Below, one piece after another: positions 1 to 8,314 of a stretch of DNA of 64,000 bases; positions within the stretch are counted from its first letter, which is position 1; each line of letters opens with the position of its first letter. The stretch spans positions 1 to 64,000 of the forward strand of contig NZ_WRPP01000002.1 in assembly GCF_009760405.1 (NCBI RefSeq), read 5' to 3'. The translations under genes and the position numbers were made by a program. The DNA is from Nocardia terrae (GTDB lineage Bacteria; Actinomycetota; Actinomycetes; Mycobacteriales; Mycobacteriaceae). The notes under the pieces are model-generated. The model was not told the DNA's origin, ran no database searches, and saw nothing but the letters and a program-made list of their open reading frames with translations.

Positions 1-162
1 GCTCGGCCGTTGCGTCGGGACCTTTTGCTGGGTTGGGGCCTGTCGCTGCGCTGGGCTCGGCCGTTGCGTCGGGACCTTTTGCTGGGTTGGGGCCTGTCGC
101 TGCGCTGGGCTCGGCCGTTGCGTCGGGGCCTATTGCCGGGCTGGGGCCTGTCGCTGGGCTGT
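1..162. repeat. 54-bp tandem repeat, three units
   Basis: Units lie at 1-54, 55-108 and 109-162. The first two are identical and the third is diverged. The period is a multiple of three and stays in frame with the minus-strand coding region, giving an 18-residue Pro/Ala/Gly/Asn repeat. The array may continue left of the window. Confidence 0.9.
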
Positions 163-556
163 TCGGCTGTCGCACAGTGCCGTTCGGAACGGTGCTGTGG
201 TCGGGCGCCATGTGCGGTGCGGATGATTCCGGCGGGAGCGCGGGAATGTTCGGCTGGTGCGCGGGCAGGTCCAGCGTCGTCAGGAAATCCGGCTGCTCGG
301 CCGTGGAGTTCGGCTGCTGCGCGCCAGTGCCTTTCTGCTCATGCGCGCCATTGTCATAGGGCTCGTGTGGGGTCGCGCCATTCGGCTCGTGTGCGGTGTC
401 GCCGATCGGATTTTGCGGCGGAGTATCCGGCTGGAACCAGAATTCGGTGGTCGGTGTCGGCGAATGGGGTTGCTGCGCACCGTTTCCGGCCGGTTCCCGC
501 CGGGTGGCGGATGGCTCCGGGGGTGGGGTTCGGAGCCGGTCGTCGATATCGACCAT
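1..556 (-). CDS. Pro/Ala-rich repeat protein, partial (C-terminus beyond window)
   Basis: An open frame starts at ATG 556 and runs off the left edge, so only about 185 N-terminal residues are visible. The start MVDIDDRLRTPPPEP lies three bases after the stop of the upstream gene (TGA-GCC-ATG), which implies co-translation. The visible part is low-complexity, rich in Pro, Ala, Asn, Gln and Gly, with no signal peptide. Its end consists of 18-residue repeats made by a 54-bp DNA repeat at 1-162. By analogy with its upstream neighbour it may be a cytoplasmic disordered region ahead of a membrane segment and an outer domain, but that part is not in the window. Function unknown. Confidence 0.7.
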   Translation of the reverse strand, partial: MVDIDDRLRTPPPEPSATRREPAGNGAQQPHSPTPTTEFWFQPDTPPQNPIGDTAHEPNGATPHEPYDNGAHEQKGTGAQQPNSTAEQPDFLTTLDLPAHQPNIPALPPESSAPHMAPDHSTVPNGTVRQPNSPATGPSPAIGPDATAEPSAATGPNPAKGPDATAEPSAATGPNPAKGPDATAE

Positions 557-559
557 GGC

Positions 560-3500
560 TCACCGGCTTCCGGCGACGATGGAGGTGATGCGGACCTGGC
601 CGTCGCGGTCGGTGGTGGCGATGATCTGCTGCCAGGAGCTCTGGCTGCCGTCCGGGTGCTTCTCGTCGACGGTCACGTTCCACAGGTTGGGCTCCGCGCC
701 GGTGATGGTCACGCAGTGCTTGGTTCCGGCGGGCGTGGCCGAAATCGCGTCGCGGGTGGCCTGTTCCGGCGCGGCCTTCGCGTCCGGAGCCAGCAGCGCG
801 CGCACCGCACCCGCGTCGCGCAGCACGTACCACGCGTATTCGAGCCGCAGGATGACCCCGGGCCCGCTGCCCAGATCACCCGCGCTGGCCCCGCTCACCC
901 GGTCGGGCGTATTCAGCTCCCGGCACCAGGCGACCAGCCCCGGCTGATTCCCGGCCGACGTGGACGCGGCCGGTGTGCTCACCGGAACCGCCCGCGGCGC
1001 ACTCGAATCCCCTGGCATGGCCACCAGCCACGCCGCCAAGGCCACGATCACCAGTCCCAGCGAAATCCCGGCAATCGCGAGCGCCCGCCGCCGGATCCGC
1101 ATCCGCCGCTGCGTCTGCGCCGACCGCCGCCGCGCCTCGACCACCAGCGCCGCCATGGGGTCCTCGGAGGCCAGATCGTACGGCGTGGGCCGCTCCCGCC
1201 CCGGCCCGCGCTCCGCCCCCGACCACGACGCCTCGTCCAGCCACGAGGCCCATCCGGGCTCGGCTTCCGCCGCCGCGGGCTCGGCCGCCCCACCGCCCTG
1301 GGGTGCGAGCGCTGTCGTCTCGGGTACCAGCACAGGCATCGGCGGCCGCGCCGCCCCACCCGAATCCCGGCGTCCACCCTCCTGATCCGGCCGCGCCCCG
1401 CGACCGTGAGGACGTGCACCGGGGGCACTTGCGCCCGGTCGAGCGCCTCCTGTCCGGGCACGTGGATCGCCAGGGCCTGGTTCACGATTGTCCGTGCGCG
1501 CCTTACGGTCGCCCGGTCGTTTCCAATAGTCGGCGGCCGCGGTGGAGCCGTTGTTCGCGCGTGCCAGGCCCCCGACCTGCGATACCGCACTTCCCGATTC
1601 CGACAGATGCCCGCCGACATCGCCTCGCGCGGTCTTGGCCGTTTCGCCGCGTTCATCGGTGCTCGCCGGTGTCCCGGCGGGTGTGCGGCTGTCGCCTGAC
1701 TTCGCGAGCGGGATACCGATGCTCGCCGAGGGAAGATCAGGGCTCGCAGCCGAGGCGGCTTCCGCCTCAGGGATATCGCGAGACCGATCGTCGTCTGCCG
1801 TCACCGACGAAGTGCCGGAGACCTGGCCCCCAGCGGATTCGATGAACGGAATGTCGGGGGTGTGGGCCTTTCCGGATGGAGCCGGTGCGAGGTCCTGTGC
1901 GACGCCGTCATCCGCGGAACCCGCAGATGCGACCGGGAGGCGACGCCGTTCTCCGGACCCCGCCACCGCGCTCTCACTGGTGAGCCGCCCACTGCCCGAC
2001 CCGATTCGCTTGGCATCGCCGGTGAGTCGGCTCGTACCGGACTTGGCCGCCGTGCCCTCGTCCCCGGACCGCCCCGATCCGGCTCCGCCGCGCGAGCGCT
2101 CACCCGTGAGCCGCCCCGTCTCGGACCTCGACGGCCTGGAACCACTGGTGAGCCGAGCGACACCGCCCCCGGCTCGCCCACCACCGGTTTCGGCCCGAAC
2201 CACTCCCGATCCACCGATACCGACACCTGATTCGAGCCGCCCGAACCCATCCTCCGCCCGGTCGATACCGTCCCGCCCAGATCCCGTCAGACGCCCACCC
2301 ACCGAAGCCGTTTCGCCCCGCCCAGATCCGGCCGACGCACCACCCGAAACGGTTTCGCCCGAGTCATAGCCAACCGCAATGGCTTCCCCCGATGTGTCGC
2401 CAACGGAAACGGCTCCGGCCGGTTCATCACCCGCAGACACCAGCTCTGCTTGGGCCCCGCCAGCGAGAACGGTTTCTGCTGGGGCGTCGCCAGCGAGAAC
2501 GGTTTCTGCTGGGGCGTCGCCAGCGAGAACGGTTTCTGCTGGGGCGTCGCCAGCGAGAACGGTTTCTGCCGGGGCGTCGCCAGCGAGAACGGCGTCTACT
2601 CGAGCGTCGCCAGCGAGAACGGCGTCTACTCGAGCGTCGCCGACCGGGACGGGTTCAGCCGCAGCGCTACCCGGGGAGGTGCCTTCGGCCGAAGCGTTGC
2701 CCGCACGGACGGGTTCGGCCGAGATGCCGCTCGCGGACGCGGGTTTCACCAGCTTGCTGCCCTCGGGTTCGGTTGGTGCGTTGCCTTCGGAGACGAGCGC
2801 CGCCGAGGCGTCGCCAACGGAAACGGCTTCGGCCGGTTTGTCGTCCGCCGATCCGGGTGCCGCTGGGGCGTCGCCCGTCCGGGTGGGTCCGGCCGAGAGG
2901 TTTCCTGTCGGACCGGGTTCGGCGATGCTGCCTGCCGCGACGGGTTCGCCGGTGCTACTGCCTGCGGAGCCAGGTTCGGCGGCGGTGCTGCCCACGTGAA
3001 CGGGTTCGGCAGCGGTGCTGCCTGCGAGGTCAGGTTCGGCCGAGATGTCGGCCGTGGGGCTGCGTTCGGCCGAGATGTTGCTTGCGGAGGCGGGTTTCAC
3101 CGGGGCGTTGCCTGCTGAGTCGGGTTCGGTTGGTGTATTGCCCGCGGCGACGAGTGCCGCTGAGGCCTCGCTGGCGGAAGTGGTTTCGGCCAGTTGTTCG
3201 TCCGCGGACGCGGCTTCTGCCGGGACGTTGTCCACGGGGGTGCGTTCTGCCGCGGTTCGGCCTGCGGAAGTGGATGCGGCTGGGGCATTCCGGGCTGGGA
3301 CAGATCCGGCCGGAAAGTCCTCCGCGGATGCGGGTTCAGATGAGGTGATGCCTGCCGGGACAGGTTCGGCCGGGAAGCCCTCTGCGGATGCGAGTTCCGG
3401 CGGGGTGATGCCTGCCGGGATGGGTTTGGCCGGGGAGTTGTCCGCGGATGCTGGTTCCGGCGGGGTGATGCCTGCCGGGGTGGGTTCGGCCGGGGAGCTG

Positions 3501-3673
3501 TCCACGGATGCGGGATTCGGTGGGGTGTTGGCCGCCGAGGCAGGTTCGGCTGGAGGGGTGGTTGCCGAGGCGGGCTCGGCGGGGGTGTTGATGGTGGGGT
3601 TGGGGGATAGGTGGCCGGGGGTGGAGTCGTTGGCTGCGGTCACGGCGTCTCCCGTGCCGTTCCGCTCACGCAC
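560..3673 (-). CDS. Repeat-rich single-pass membrane protein
   Basis: A 1037-residue protein starting at GTG 3673, overlapping the previous stop by 8 bp. Roughly the first 430 residues are degenerate decapeptide-like repeats rich in Pro, Ala, Glu, Ser and Gly. Residues about 430-880 are Gly/Ser/Arg-rich and probably disordered. A basic stretch (RRMRIRRRALAIAG) precedes one membrane helix near residue 890. The C-terminal ~130 residues form a compact, probably extracytoplasmic domain with two cysteines, a GSGPGVILRLEYAWY segment and a GTKHCVTI segment. The topology suggests a very long disordered cytoplasmic tail anchored to an outer domain. The C-terminal domain resembles my recollection of DUF8176 in actinobacterial conjugation-type loci; this is unverified. 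Function unknown. Confidence 0.72.
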   Translation of the reverse strand: MRERNGTGDAVTAANDSTPGHLSPNPTINTPAEPASATTPPAEPASAANTPPNPASVDSSPAEPTPAGITPPEPASADNSPAKPIPAGITPPELASAEGFPAEPVPAGITSSEPASAEDFPAGSVPARNAPAASTSAGRTAAERTPVDNVPAEAASADEQLAETTSASEASAALVAAGNTPTEPDSAGNAPVKPASASNISAERSPTADISAEPDLAGSTAAEPVHVGSTAAEPGSAGSSTGEPVAAGSIAEPGPTGNLSAGPTRTGDAPAAPGSADDKPAEAVSVGDASAALVSEGNAPTEPEGSKLVKPASASGISAEPVRAGNASAEGTSPGSAAAEPVPVGDARVDAVLAGDARVDAVLAGDAPAETVLAGDAPAETVLAGDAPAETVLAGDAPAETVLAGGAQAELVSAGDEPAGAVSVGDTSGEAIAVGYDSGETVSGGASAGSGRGETASVGGRLTGSGRDGIDRAEDGFGRLESGVGIGGSGVVRAETGGGRAGGGVARLTSGSRPSRSETGRLTGERSRGGAGSGRSGDEGTAAKSGTSRLTGDAKRIGSGSGRLTSESAVAGSGERRRLPVASAGSADDGVAQDLAPAPSGKAHTPDIPFIESAGGQVSGTSSVTADDDRSRDIPEAEAASAASPDLPSASIGIPLAKSGDSRTPAGTPASTDERGETAKTARGDVGGHLSESGSAVSQVGGLARANNGSTAAADYWKRPGDRKARTDNREPGPGDPRARTGGARPGASAPGARPHGRGARPDQEGGRRDSGGAARPPMPVLVPETTALAPQGGGAAEPAAAEAEPGWASWLDEASWSGAERGPGRERPTPYDLASEDPMAALVVEARRRSAQTQRRMRIRRRALAIAGISLGLVIVALAAWLVAMPGDSSAPRAVPVSTPAASTSAGNQPGLVAWCRELNTPDRVSGASAGDLGSGPGVILRLEYAWYVLRDAGAVRALLAPDAKAAPEQATRDAISATPAGTKHCVTITGAEPNLWNVTVDEKHPDGSQSSWQQIIATTDRDGQVRITSIVAGSR
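2461..2640. repeat. 30-bp tandem repeat, six units (coding)
   Basis: Six consecutive 30-bp units; the first three are identical, the fourth differs by one base, and the last two share a variant half. They encode decapeptides of the type AETVLAGDAP on the minus strand inside the large membrane protein. More degenerate units of the same period extend from about 2380 to 3640. There are no spacers, so this is not a CRISPR array. Confidence 0.93.
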
Positions 3674-4943
3674 CGGGCGCTGCGGGCTGCAGCGCGGCGA
3701 TGAACGCCTCCGGTGTCAGGGCGGGCATCTGCGCGACCGCCGTCCGCAGCGAATCCACCTGCGTATTCACCGCATCCGCCACCTGCTCCACCGCCGGCGC
3801 GGCCTGCGGCCCGACCGCAGCGCCCACCTGCTGCCCCACGGTCGTCACGGCCTGCTCGACCACCGGCGCCGCCGCCTCCACCACCGGCGCGACCTGCTGC
3901 GCGACGGAAGTGGCGGCCTGCTCGACCACAGGCTGCACCTGCTGCACCGCGGTCTGAACCTGCTGCACCACCGGCGCGACAGCCTGCACCACGGGCGCGG
4001 CCACCTGCGCCACCGGCGCGGGCAACCCGGCAATCGCCGAAACCGGCTGCACCCCGGGCAAACCCGTCGCCGGATCCGAAACAGGCACTTGCGCAGCGGT
4101 ATCGATCAACGCTGGCGGTGTCGGAGGTGCTGGCTGTGTCGCGTCGCCGCCGCTGAGCGCGCCTGCCCCAAGTGCTGCGAGGGCACCGCCCCCGACAACC
4201 AGCGGGACGCTGAGTAGTCCGCCAATAGAGCCGCCGCCTACACATCCAGCGATGCCACCGACAATCGCGCCGGCAGGTGCGCCCACCCCGGCCGTTGGGA
4301 TTCCAGCGATCGCGGCACCGGCAAGTGCTCCAACAGCCGCACCGACGCCGCAACCAATCGGAGCCAATACAGCTGGTGCGGCGACTCCAACGGTGCCCGC
4401 GCCAAGGAGCGCGCCCATCGAGCTTGATGCCGCCATACGATCGGATTCGTCTCGCGAGAAGCCCATTCGATCGTATGCGGCAGCAATCTGCCACTCCGCC
4501 ATATCGAGGTAGGACTGAGTTTTATCGCGTGTCTTGGTGTCGATCCAGTCGGGCAGCTCAACAGCACCTGTCCCGACACGCAGCTTGTGCGGATCGGCGG
4601 GCATCACTTCCGGCGCATTCGCCGCAGGCTGATCAGGCTGCGGCGTATCCGGTTGCGTCGGCTGGACCTGCGGCTGCTGCTGGATGATCGTGTCCTGCTG
4701 CGGCGTGGTCTGCTGCTTGGGTCGGGGCCGGTTCGGGGGAGCGACGGGCGGGTCGGGGATCCAATCGGCCGGGCTCGGTGCCGAATTCGCGGGCGGCTGG
4801 TTGGGCTGGGTGCTCAATCCCGGCTGTCCGTCGCCGGGCACGGCGAGGCCCGGCTGCCCCGGGGCGGCCGCGGCAATCCCTTGGCCGGCGACCAGCGCCA
4901 CAGGCAGCATCGACAACAGGATCGAAGTTCGTTTGGCTTTCAT
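3666..4943 (-). CDS. Secreted Pro-rich / glycine-zipper protein
   Basis: The start is taken at ATG 4943 because it opens a clear Sec signal peptide (MKAKRTSILLSMLPVALVAG, cleavage after AAAA). The mature protein has a Pro/Gln-rich segment, a central conserved patch (KLRVGTGAVELPDWIDT), then Gly/Ala-rich hydrophobic stretches resembling glycine zippers, and a C-terminal tail of about 120 residues of Val/Gln/Ala/Pro repeats (AAPVVQ-like). It is 425 residues long. Its stop overlaps the start of the repeat-rich membrane protein, so the two and the next partial gene form one transcription unit. It may insert in or bind the cell envelope; that is inference. No enzymatic motif is visible. Confidence 0.72.
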   Translation of the reverse strand: MKAKRTSILLSMLPVALVAGQGIAAAAPGQPGLAVPGDGQPGLSTQPNQPPANSAPSPADWIPDPPVAPPNRPRPKQQTTPQQDTIIQQQPQVQPTQPDTPQPDQPAANAPEVMPADPHKLRVGTGAVELPDWIDTKTRDKTQSYLDMAEWQIAAAYDRMGFSRDESDRMAASSSMGALLGAGTVGVAAPAVLAPIGCGVGAAVGALAGAAIAGIPTAGVGAPAGAIVGGIAGCVGGGSIGGLLSVPLVVGGGALAALGAGALSGGDATQPAPPTPPALIDTAAQVPVSDPATGLPGVQPVSAIAGLPAPVAQVAAPVVQAVAPVVQQVQTAVQQVQPVVEQAATSVAQQVAPVVEAAAPVVEQAVTTVGQQVGAAVGPQAAPAVEQVADAVNTQVDSLRTAVAQMPALTPEAFIAALQPAAPGA

Positions 4944-5249
4944 GTCCCCAATTCGCCTTCCCCGAACCGACAGCAGCGGGCGCGATGCCCTATTCCCCCG
5001 GATGCCATGGCATTCCGCACCACTGGCCGACAGTACAGGTGGCCCACCGGAACAGCGTCCCGATGATCCATCATCAAAACCCACCACCTGCAATGATCAT
5101 GTTGCGGCCCTGATCTTACCCGGATCGTGAGCGCTCACAACCGGTTCCGTGACTGGTGTGACGAATTGTTAAACCGAACCGATCATGACCCATACTCGCG
5201 CCACCGCAACACTTCTCGACCGCACTCCGGTCCGCCCGAAGGAATCCCC

Positions 5250-5906
5250 ATGCGCGCCAAGCCAGCACACCACGCGCAAACTGCAAGAGCCGTGGTCGCC
5301 GCCCTCCTCGTCGCCGCCTGCGCCCTCACCGCCGCGGCCTGCGGCGGCAGCGATCACGCCGGCTCCACCACCAAGACCACGCAGGTAGACCCGTCGCGCG
5401 CGCCCTCGGACGTGCGCTGGGAGAACTATCAGGGCGTCCAACTCCCCATCGGCGACCACGACGGCCCCAGCAAACTCGGCACCACCGCCGCCGGCTACTC
5501 CCGCACTCCCCAGGGCGCGGCCCTGGCCGCCATCAACCACAGCACCCGTCTGTCCTTGGCCCCTGACGGCCAATGGCCCCAGGTGGCGGCGATCTCCCTG
5601 ATCCCCGGCCCCGCCAAGGACTCCTGGGTCCTGGCCCGCGCCCAGATCTCCATCACCGCCCCCGCCAACCCCGTGGTCGCCCCGCACATCGCGGCCTACA
5701 AGATCACCGCCTACACCCCCGACCGCGCCGACCTGACCGTCTACGCCACCTACTCCGACGACAGCATCACCGCGACAGCCGAAACCGTCCTCTGGGTCTC
5801 CGACGACTGGCGACTCCTGCTGGCCGATCCCGCCGCCAAAGTCCAGACGGTCCAATCGGTCCCCGCCGTCCCCGCCGACGCGGTCACCCTGGCAGCCCCC
5901 AAATAG
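5250..5906 (+). CDS. Putative lipoprotein, conjugation-locus type
   Basis: The start at ATG 5250 follows a GAAGGA ribosome-binding site and opens a lipoprotein-like signal ending TAAACGGS. The mature part has Trp-rich segments (VRWENYQGVQLPIG, ETVLWVSDDWRLLL) and a GAALAAINH motif, giving a compact domain of about 180 residues that I associate with DUF8175 of actinobacterial conjugation-type loci; not checked. The gene is transcribed away from the repeat-protein cluster with about 300 bp between the starts. The -3 residue of the lipobox is Ala rather than Leu or Val, so lipidation is likely but not certain. Probable role: envelope-associated accessory protein. Confidence 0.65.
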   Translation: MRAKPAHHAQTARAVVAALLVAACALTAAACGGSDHAGSTTKTTQVDPSRAPSDVRWENYQGVQLPIGDHDGPSKLGTTAAGYSRTPQGAALAAINHSTRLSLAPDGQWPQVAAISLIPGPAKDSWVLARAQISITAPANPVVAPHIAAYKITAYTPDRADLTVYATYSDDSITATAETVLWVSDDWRLLLADPAAKVQTVQSVPAVPADAVTLAAPK

Positions 5907-5909
5907 CCG

Positions 5910-6224
5910 TCACCCGACCAGCTTCAACCCGATCACGCACGCCACGATCCCACCCAGCAGCAGCAACTTCACCACGCTGACGGCCGCCCCACCGGTGGCC
6001 ATCGAATAGACGACGGTCAGCACCGCCCCGATCCCCACCCACACCGCATACGCCGTCCCCACGGGAAGCCCACGCATGGCATAAGCCAACCCACCCATAC
6101 TCAACAGCAGCGCGACACCGAACAGCACAGTCGGCCCGACCTTCGTGAACCCCTCGGACTTCCCCAGCGCAGTGGCCCACACGGCCTCGAAAATCCCGGA
6201 CACGACCAGCACCAGCCAAGACAT
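5910..6224 (-). CDS. gdx: SMR-family guanidinium exporter (Gdx/SugE type)
   Basis: The 104 residues form four membrane helices. The family-defining Glu lies in helix 1 (VSGIFEAVWATAL), and the Gdx signature LPVGTAYAVWVGIGAV follows helix 2. Gdx members export guanidinium in exchange for protons as antiparallel dimers. The sequence matches the SugE/Gdx branch better than the multidrug EmrE branch. Regulation supports this: a guanidine-III riboswitch sits directly ahead of the Shine-Dalgarno site (GGAGG, 6230-6234). The gene stands alone and converges on the lipoprotein gene, 3 bp from its stop. Confidence 0.92.
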   Translation of the reverse strand: MSWLVLVVSGIFEAVWATALGKSEGFTKVGPTVLFGVALLLSMGGLAYAMRGLPVGTAYAVWVGIGAVLTVVYSMATGGAAVSVVKLLLLGGIVACVIGLKLVG

Positions 6225-6237
6225 GACAACCTCCGAA

Positions 6238-6277
6238 GGCCGTCTTGTCGCACACCGGGTACGGCTCCCTCGTCCGG
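6238..6277 (-). promoter_or_regulatory. Guanidine-III (ykkC-III) riboswitch
   Basis: Read on the minus strand, the segment contains the three class-defining blocks in order: CCGGACGAGG, then GCCGTACCCGGT, then GACAAGACGGC. The CCGG/CCGG pairing and the GCCGT/ACGGC pseudoknot are both intact. It ends three bases before the GGAGG ribosome-binding site of the guanidinium exporter. Guanidine binding to this class is known to switch on exporter or detoxification genes, here most simply at translation initiation. Confidence 0.93.
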
Positions 6278-6375
6278 GCCCCAGATCGGGGTCTACCTAC
6301 ACCTTCGCAAACATCCAGCGACCCGGGCAAATTCCGCAGCGGTGATCTCGGCCTCCATCGACCGAGACCACCGGG

Positions 6376-6570
6376 TCACCGCCATATACCGCTCCTGAGG
6401 AATCGATCCCACTGCTCCCCGGAGAACACGAGCGCAGGGCCCATGGGGTCCTTCGAGTCGCGGACCCCGACGAATCCTGCATCGCCCGAGAATGCGATCT
6501 CGACGCACTCCGAAGCATTCGGGGACTTGCTGGACTTGAACCACTTGGCGTTGGAAAGATCGAAGCTCAC
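6376..6570 (-). CDS. DUF397 domain protein
   Basis: A 64-residue protein with the DUF397 pattern: WFKSSKS near the start, a CVEIAF segment, VGVRDSKDP and a C-terminal W-R-F tail. GTG 6570 is chosen because its GTGA overlaps the stop of the upstream HTH gene and an AAAGGAG site lies nine bases before it; an ATG at 6597 would place that site inside the coding region. DUF397 proteins are small partners of HTH-DUF5753 regulators, as in the Streptomyces whiJ/abaA loci, where they act in developmental control. The two are clearly co-translated here. Confidence 0.9.
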   Translation of the reverse strand: MSFDLSNAKWFKSSKSPNASECVEIAFSGDAGFVGVRDSKDPMGPALVFSGEQWDRFLRSGIWR

Positions 6571-7472
6571 GCCGTGCACTCCTTTGCGATGCGCCACACC
6601 CGATCGCGGCTGGCGTCCTCAGTCAACGCTACCTGCTCGAGATTGTTGATCGCCCGTCGATGTCGTGCGATGACCTCGGGCTGTTCGAGGTAGAGCGCAC
6701 CTTCGTAGCCTTCGATGTACACCATGGGTGGCTCGACCAATCGACTTGCCAGAGGAGGAAATTCGAGCAGGGTGAACGACTGGAAGACCAACCCGATATT
6801 CATCTCCACGGTGTAAGGGATCACTCGAACAGCGACGTTCGTGCGCTCGCTGACGTCGATCAGTCGCTGCAACTGTTCGGCCAGAACCGCAGGCCCGCCG
6901 GGCTGATGCCGCAAAACTGCCTCGGACAGAAGAACATCCAACCAAAAGTCGACCTCGTCGAGGCGGGCCTGCCGCCGTGCGGCGAACTCGAGTCGGCGTT
7001 CGACATTGACCGCCGAGATATCAGGATGAGCTGCCCGGATGAGCGCCCGACGATAGCCGGGTGTCTGCAAAAGGCCGGGAATCAATGAGAGTTGGTGCGT
7101 GGTAAGGCGATTAGCGGCCTCTTCCAGGCTGAGGTAGTGGTCGAAGTGCCCGTCGAGTTGATCGCTGTACGAGCGCCACCAACCCTTCGTTGTGCCTTGC
7201 GCCTTTGCGATCTGGTCGTGCTGCTTGGCTTCCTGCCACAGCTCGAGTACTGCTTCGCGGTCCGGGCTCGGATCGGGAATCCCATAGAAGTCGAGAAGGT
7301 CCTTGATCTGAACGGTCGATATTTTAATCCGCTGTCCGTCCTCCATTCGGCTGACGCTTTGCGGCGACGTCTCAATGCGCACGCCCGCGTCGGATTGCTT
7401 GTAGCCTGCCCGAATTCGGAGATTTCGGAGGGTTCTGCCAAATGCCCTTCTCGGGAGTGACGATCCAGCCAT
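6567..7472 (-). CDS. XRE-family HTH regulator with DUF5753
   Basis: The 301-residue protein has an N-terminal Cro/CI-type helix-turn-helix (FGRTLRNLRIRAGYKQ... SVSRMEDGQ) followed by the long DUF5753 domain (HQLSLIPGLLQTPGYRRAL, then RRQARLDEVDFWLDVLLSEA). DUF5753 is thought to sense a signal and bind the DUF397 partner, whose gene overlaps the stop codon. A GAGG site precedes ATG 7472 by eight bases. Targets cannot be read from the sequence. This pair type is multiplied in actinomycetes and linked to morphological or antibiotic regulation in Streptomyces. Confidence 0.92.
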   Translation of the reverse strand: MAGSSLPRRAFGRTLRNLRIRAGYKQSDAGVRIETSPQSVSRMEDGQRIKISTVQIKDLLDFYGIPDPSPDREAVLELWQEAKQHDQIAKAQGTTKGWWRSYSDQLDGHFDHYLSLEEAANRLTTHQLSLIPGLLQTPGYRRALIRAAHPDISAVNVERRLEFAARRQARLDEVDFWLDVLLSEAVLRHQPGGPAVLAEQLQRLIDVSERTNVAVRVIPYTVEMNIGLVFQSFTLLEFPPLASRLVEPPMVYIEGYEGALYLEQPEVIARHRRAINNLEQVALTEDASRDRVWRIAKECTA

Positions 7473-7637
7473 ATCGTTAGCCTCGCTATCTGGGAAGCGC
7501 CGTACTGGAATGGGTAAAACTGGATACGGGGTTGATTATCGGCGTTTCTGTCATTCATTGTTCTCGTTTTGGCGTTCTCAGTCGTCTACTTGGTTCAGCA
7601 GACATCCGGAACCATCCAGCGGCTGTAGGAGGTTGAA

Positions 7638-7841
7638 ATGCCCTGGGACACATGGGCCTTACTGTCCATAATCGCGCTCTGCACCGTCGTGATCGCCCGC
7701 ACCTGCTGGGACTCCTACCGCCTCGACCACGAGCCCCGCCGCACCACCCTCCGCCTCCCCCTATCCACCGGCGGCCACCTCGAAATCGCCTACCCGCCAA
7801 CCCATCCCCCCGGCCGCCACCGCGCCCCCTCCACCAGGTGA
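7638..7841 (+). CDS. Small single-pass membrane protein
   Basis: A 67-residue frame with one N-terminal membrane helix (TWALLSIIALCTVVIA) and a basic, Pro-rich tail. AGGAGG lies upstream of ATG 7638. It is followed after 5 bp by a small winged-helix gene, so the two are probably an operon. Divergent from the HTH/DUF397 pair. No family recognised. Confidence 0.6.
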   Translation: MPWDTWALLSIIALCTVVIARTCWDSYRLDHEPRRTTLRLPLSTGGHLEIAYPPTHPPGRHRAPSTR

Positions 7842-7846
7842 TCCCC

Positions 7847-8071
7847 ATGACCCCCGCCCAAATAGCCGTCCTTTCCGCCCTCCACCCCGACCACGCCCTC
7901 ACCGCCCTACAAATCCAGCGAGCCGCCGCCCTGACCGGCCACCGCACCCGAACAGCCCTCTCCCACCTGAAATCCCGAGGCTTGATCACCCCCGCGCACC
8001 CCCGAGGCCACTACCGCATAACCCCTCGAGGCCGATCCGCCTTCCTCACCAAACGAGCCCGCTTCGCCTAG
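7847..8071 (+). CDS. Small winged-helix DNA-binding protein
   Basis: A 74-residue protein, almost entirely one winged-helix fold: LTALQIQRAAALTGHRTRTALSHLKSRGLI is the recognition part and GHYRITPRGRSAF the wing, resembling the core of MarR or PadR regulators without dimerisation helices. The AGGTGA ribosome-binding site overlaps the stop of the small membrane protein upstream. It may be a minimal regulator of this little locus. Target unknown. Confidence 0.65.
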   Translation: MTPAQIAVLSALHPDHALTALQIQRAAALTGHRTRTALSHLKSRGLITPAHPRGHYRITPRGRSAFLTKRARFA

Positions 8072-8091
8072 GCTCGCCCCGCACCATCCGC

Positions 8092-8148
8092 TGAGTGGCA
8101 CACCACCGAGGGCTTTTGCCCGATTCCCCCTCGCTGGTGCGCCACTCA
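8092..8148. terminator. Long hairpin, probable bidirectional terminator
   Basis: Inverted arms 8092-8112 and 8128-8148 match at 19 of 21 positions around a 15-base loop. The hairpin follows the winged-helix gene. There is no strong T tract. Its outer arm (GAGTGGCAC) recurs in the hairpin at 22975-23032. Confidence 0.6.
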
Positions 8149-8314
8149 ACGATCGGGACGGGGGTTGGCGATGGACTCTTCGACGGCGTGGCTGTCGGTT
8201 GGCGATTTCGAAACCCGTTGTGAGTGACTCGATTCCACTGTGATTAAGATCAGTCGTGTATCGCAGCCGCGTCGGGAGGGGTTGCCCGAGTTGAGCTGAC
8301 CGGTGGGGGAAGTC

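Noticed and set aside
257..1699. 480-codon plus-strand frame
   Set aside because: It is antisense to the repeat-rich membrane protein, with Arg/Pro-rich composition typical of shadow frames in GC-rich DNA.
2461..2640. CRISPR-like array of 30-bp repeats
   Set aside because: The units are directly adjacent without spacers and translate in frame as decapeptides of a real gene.
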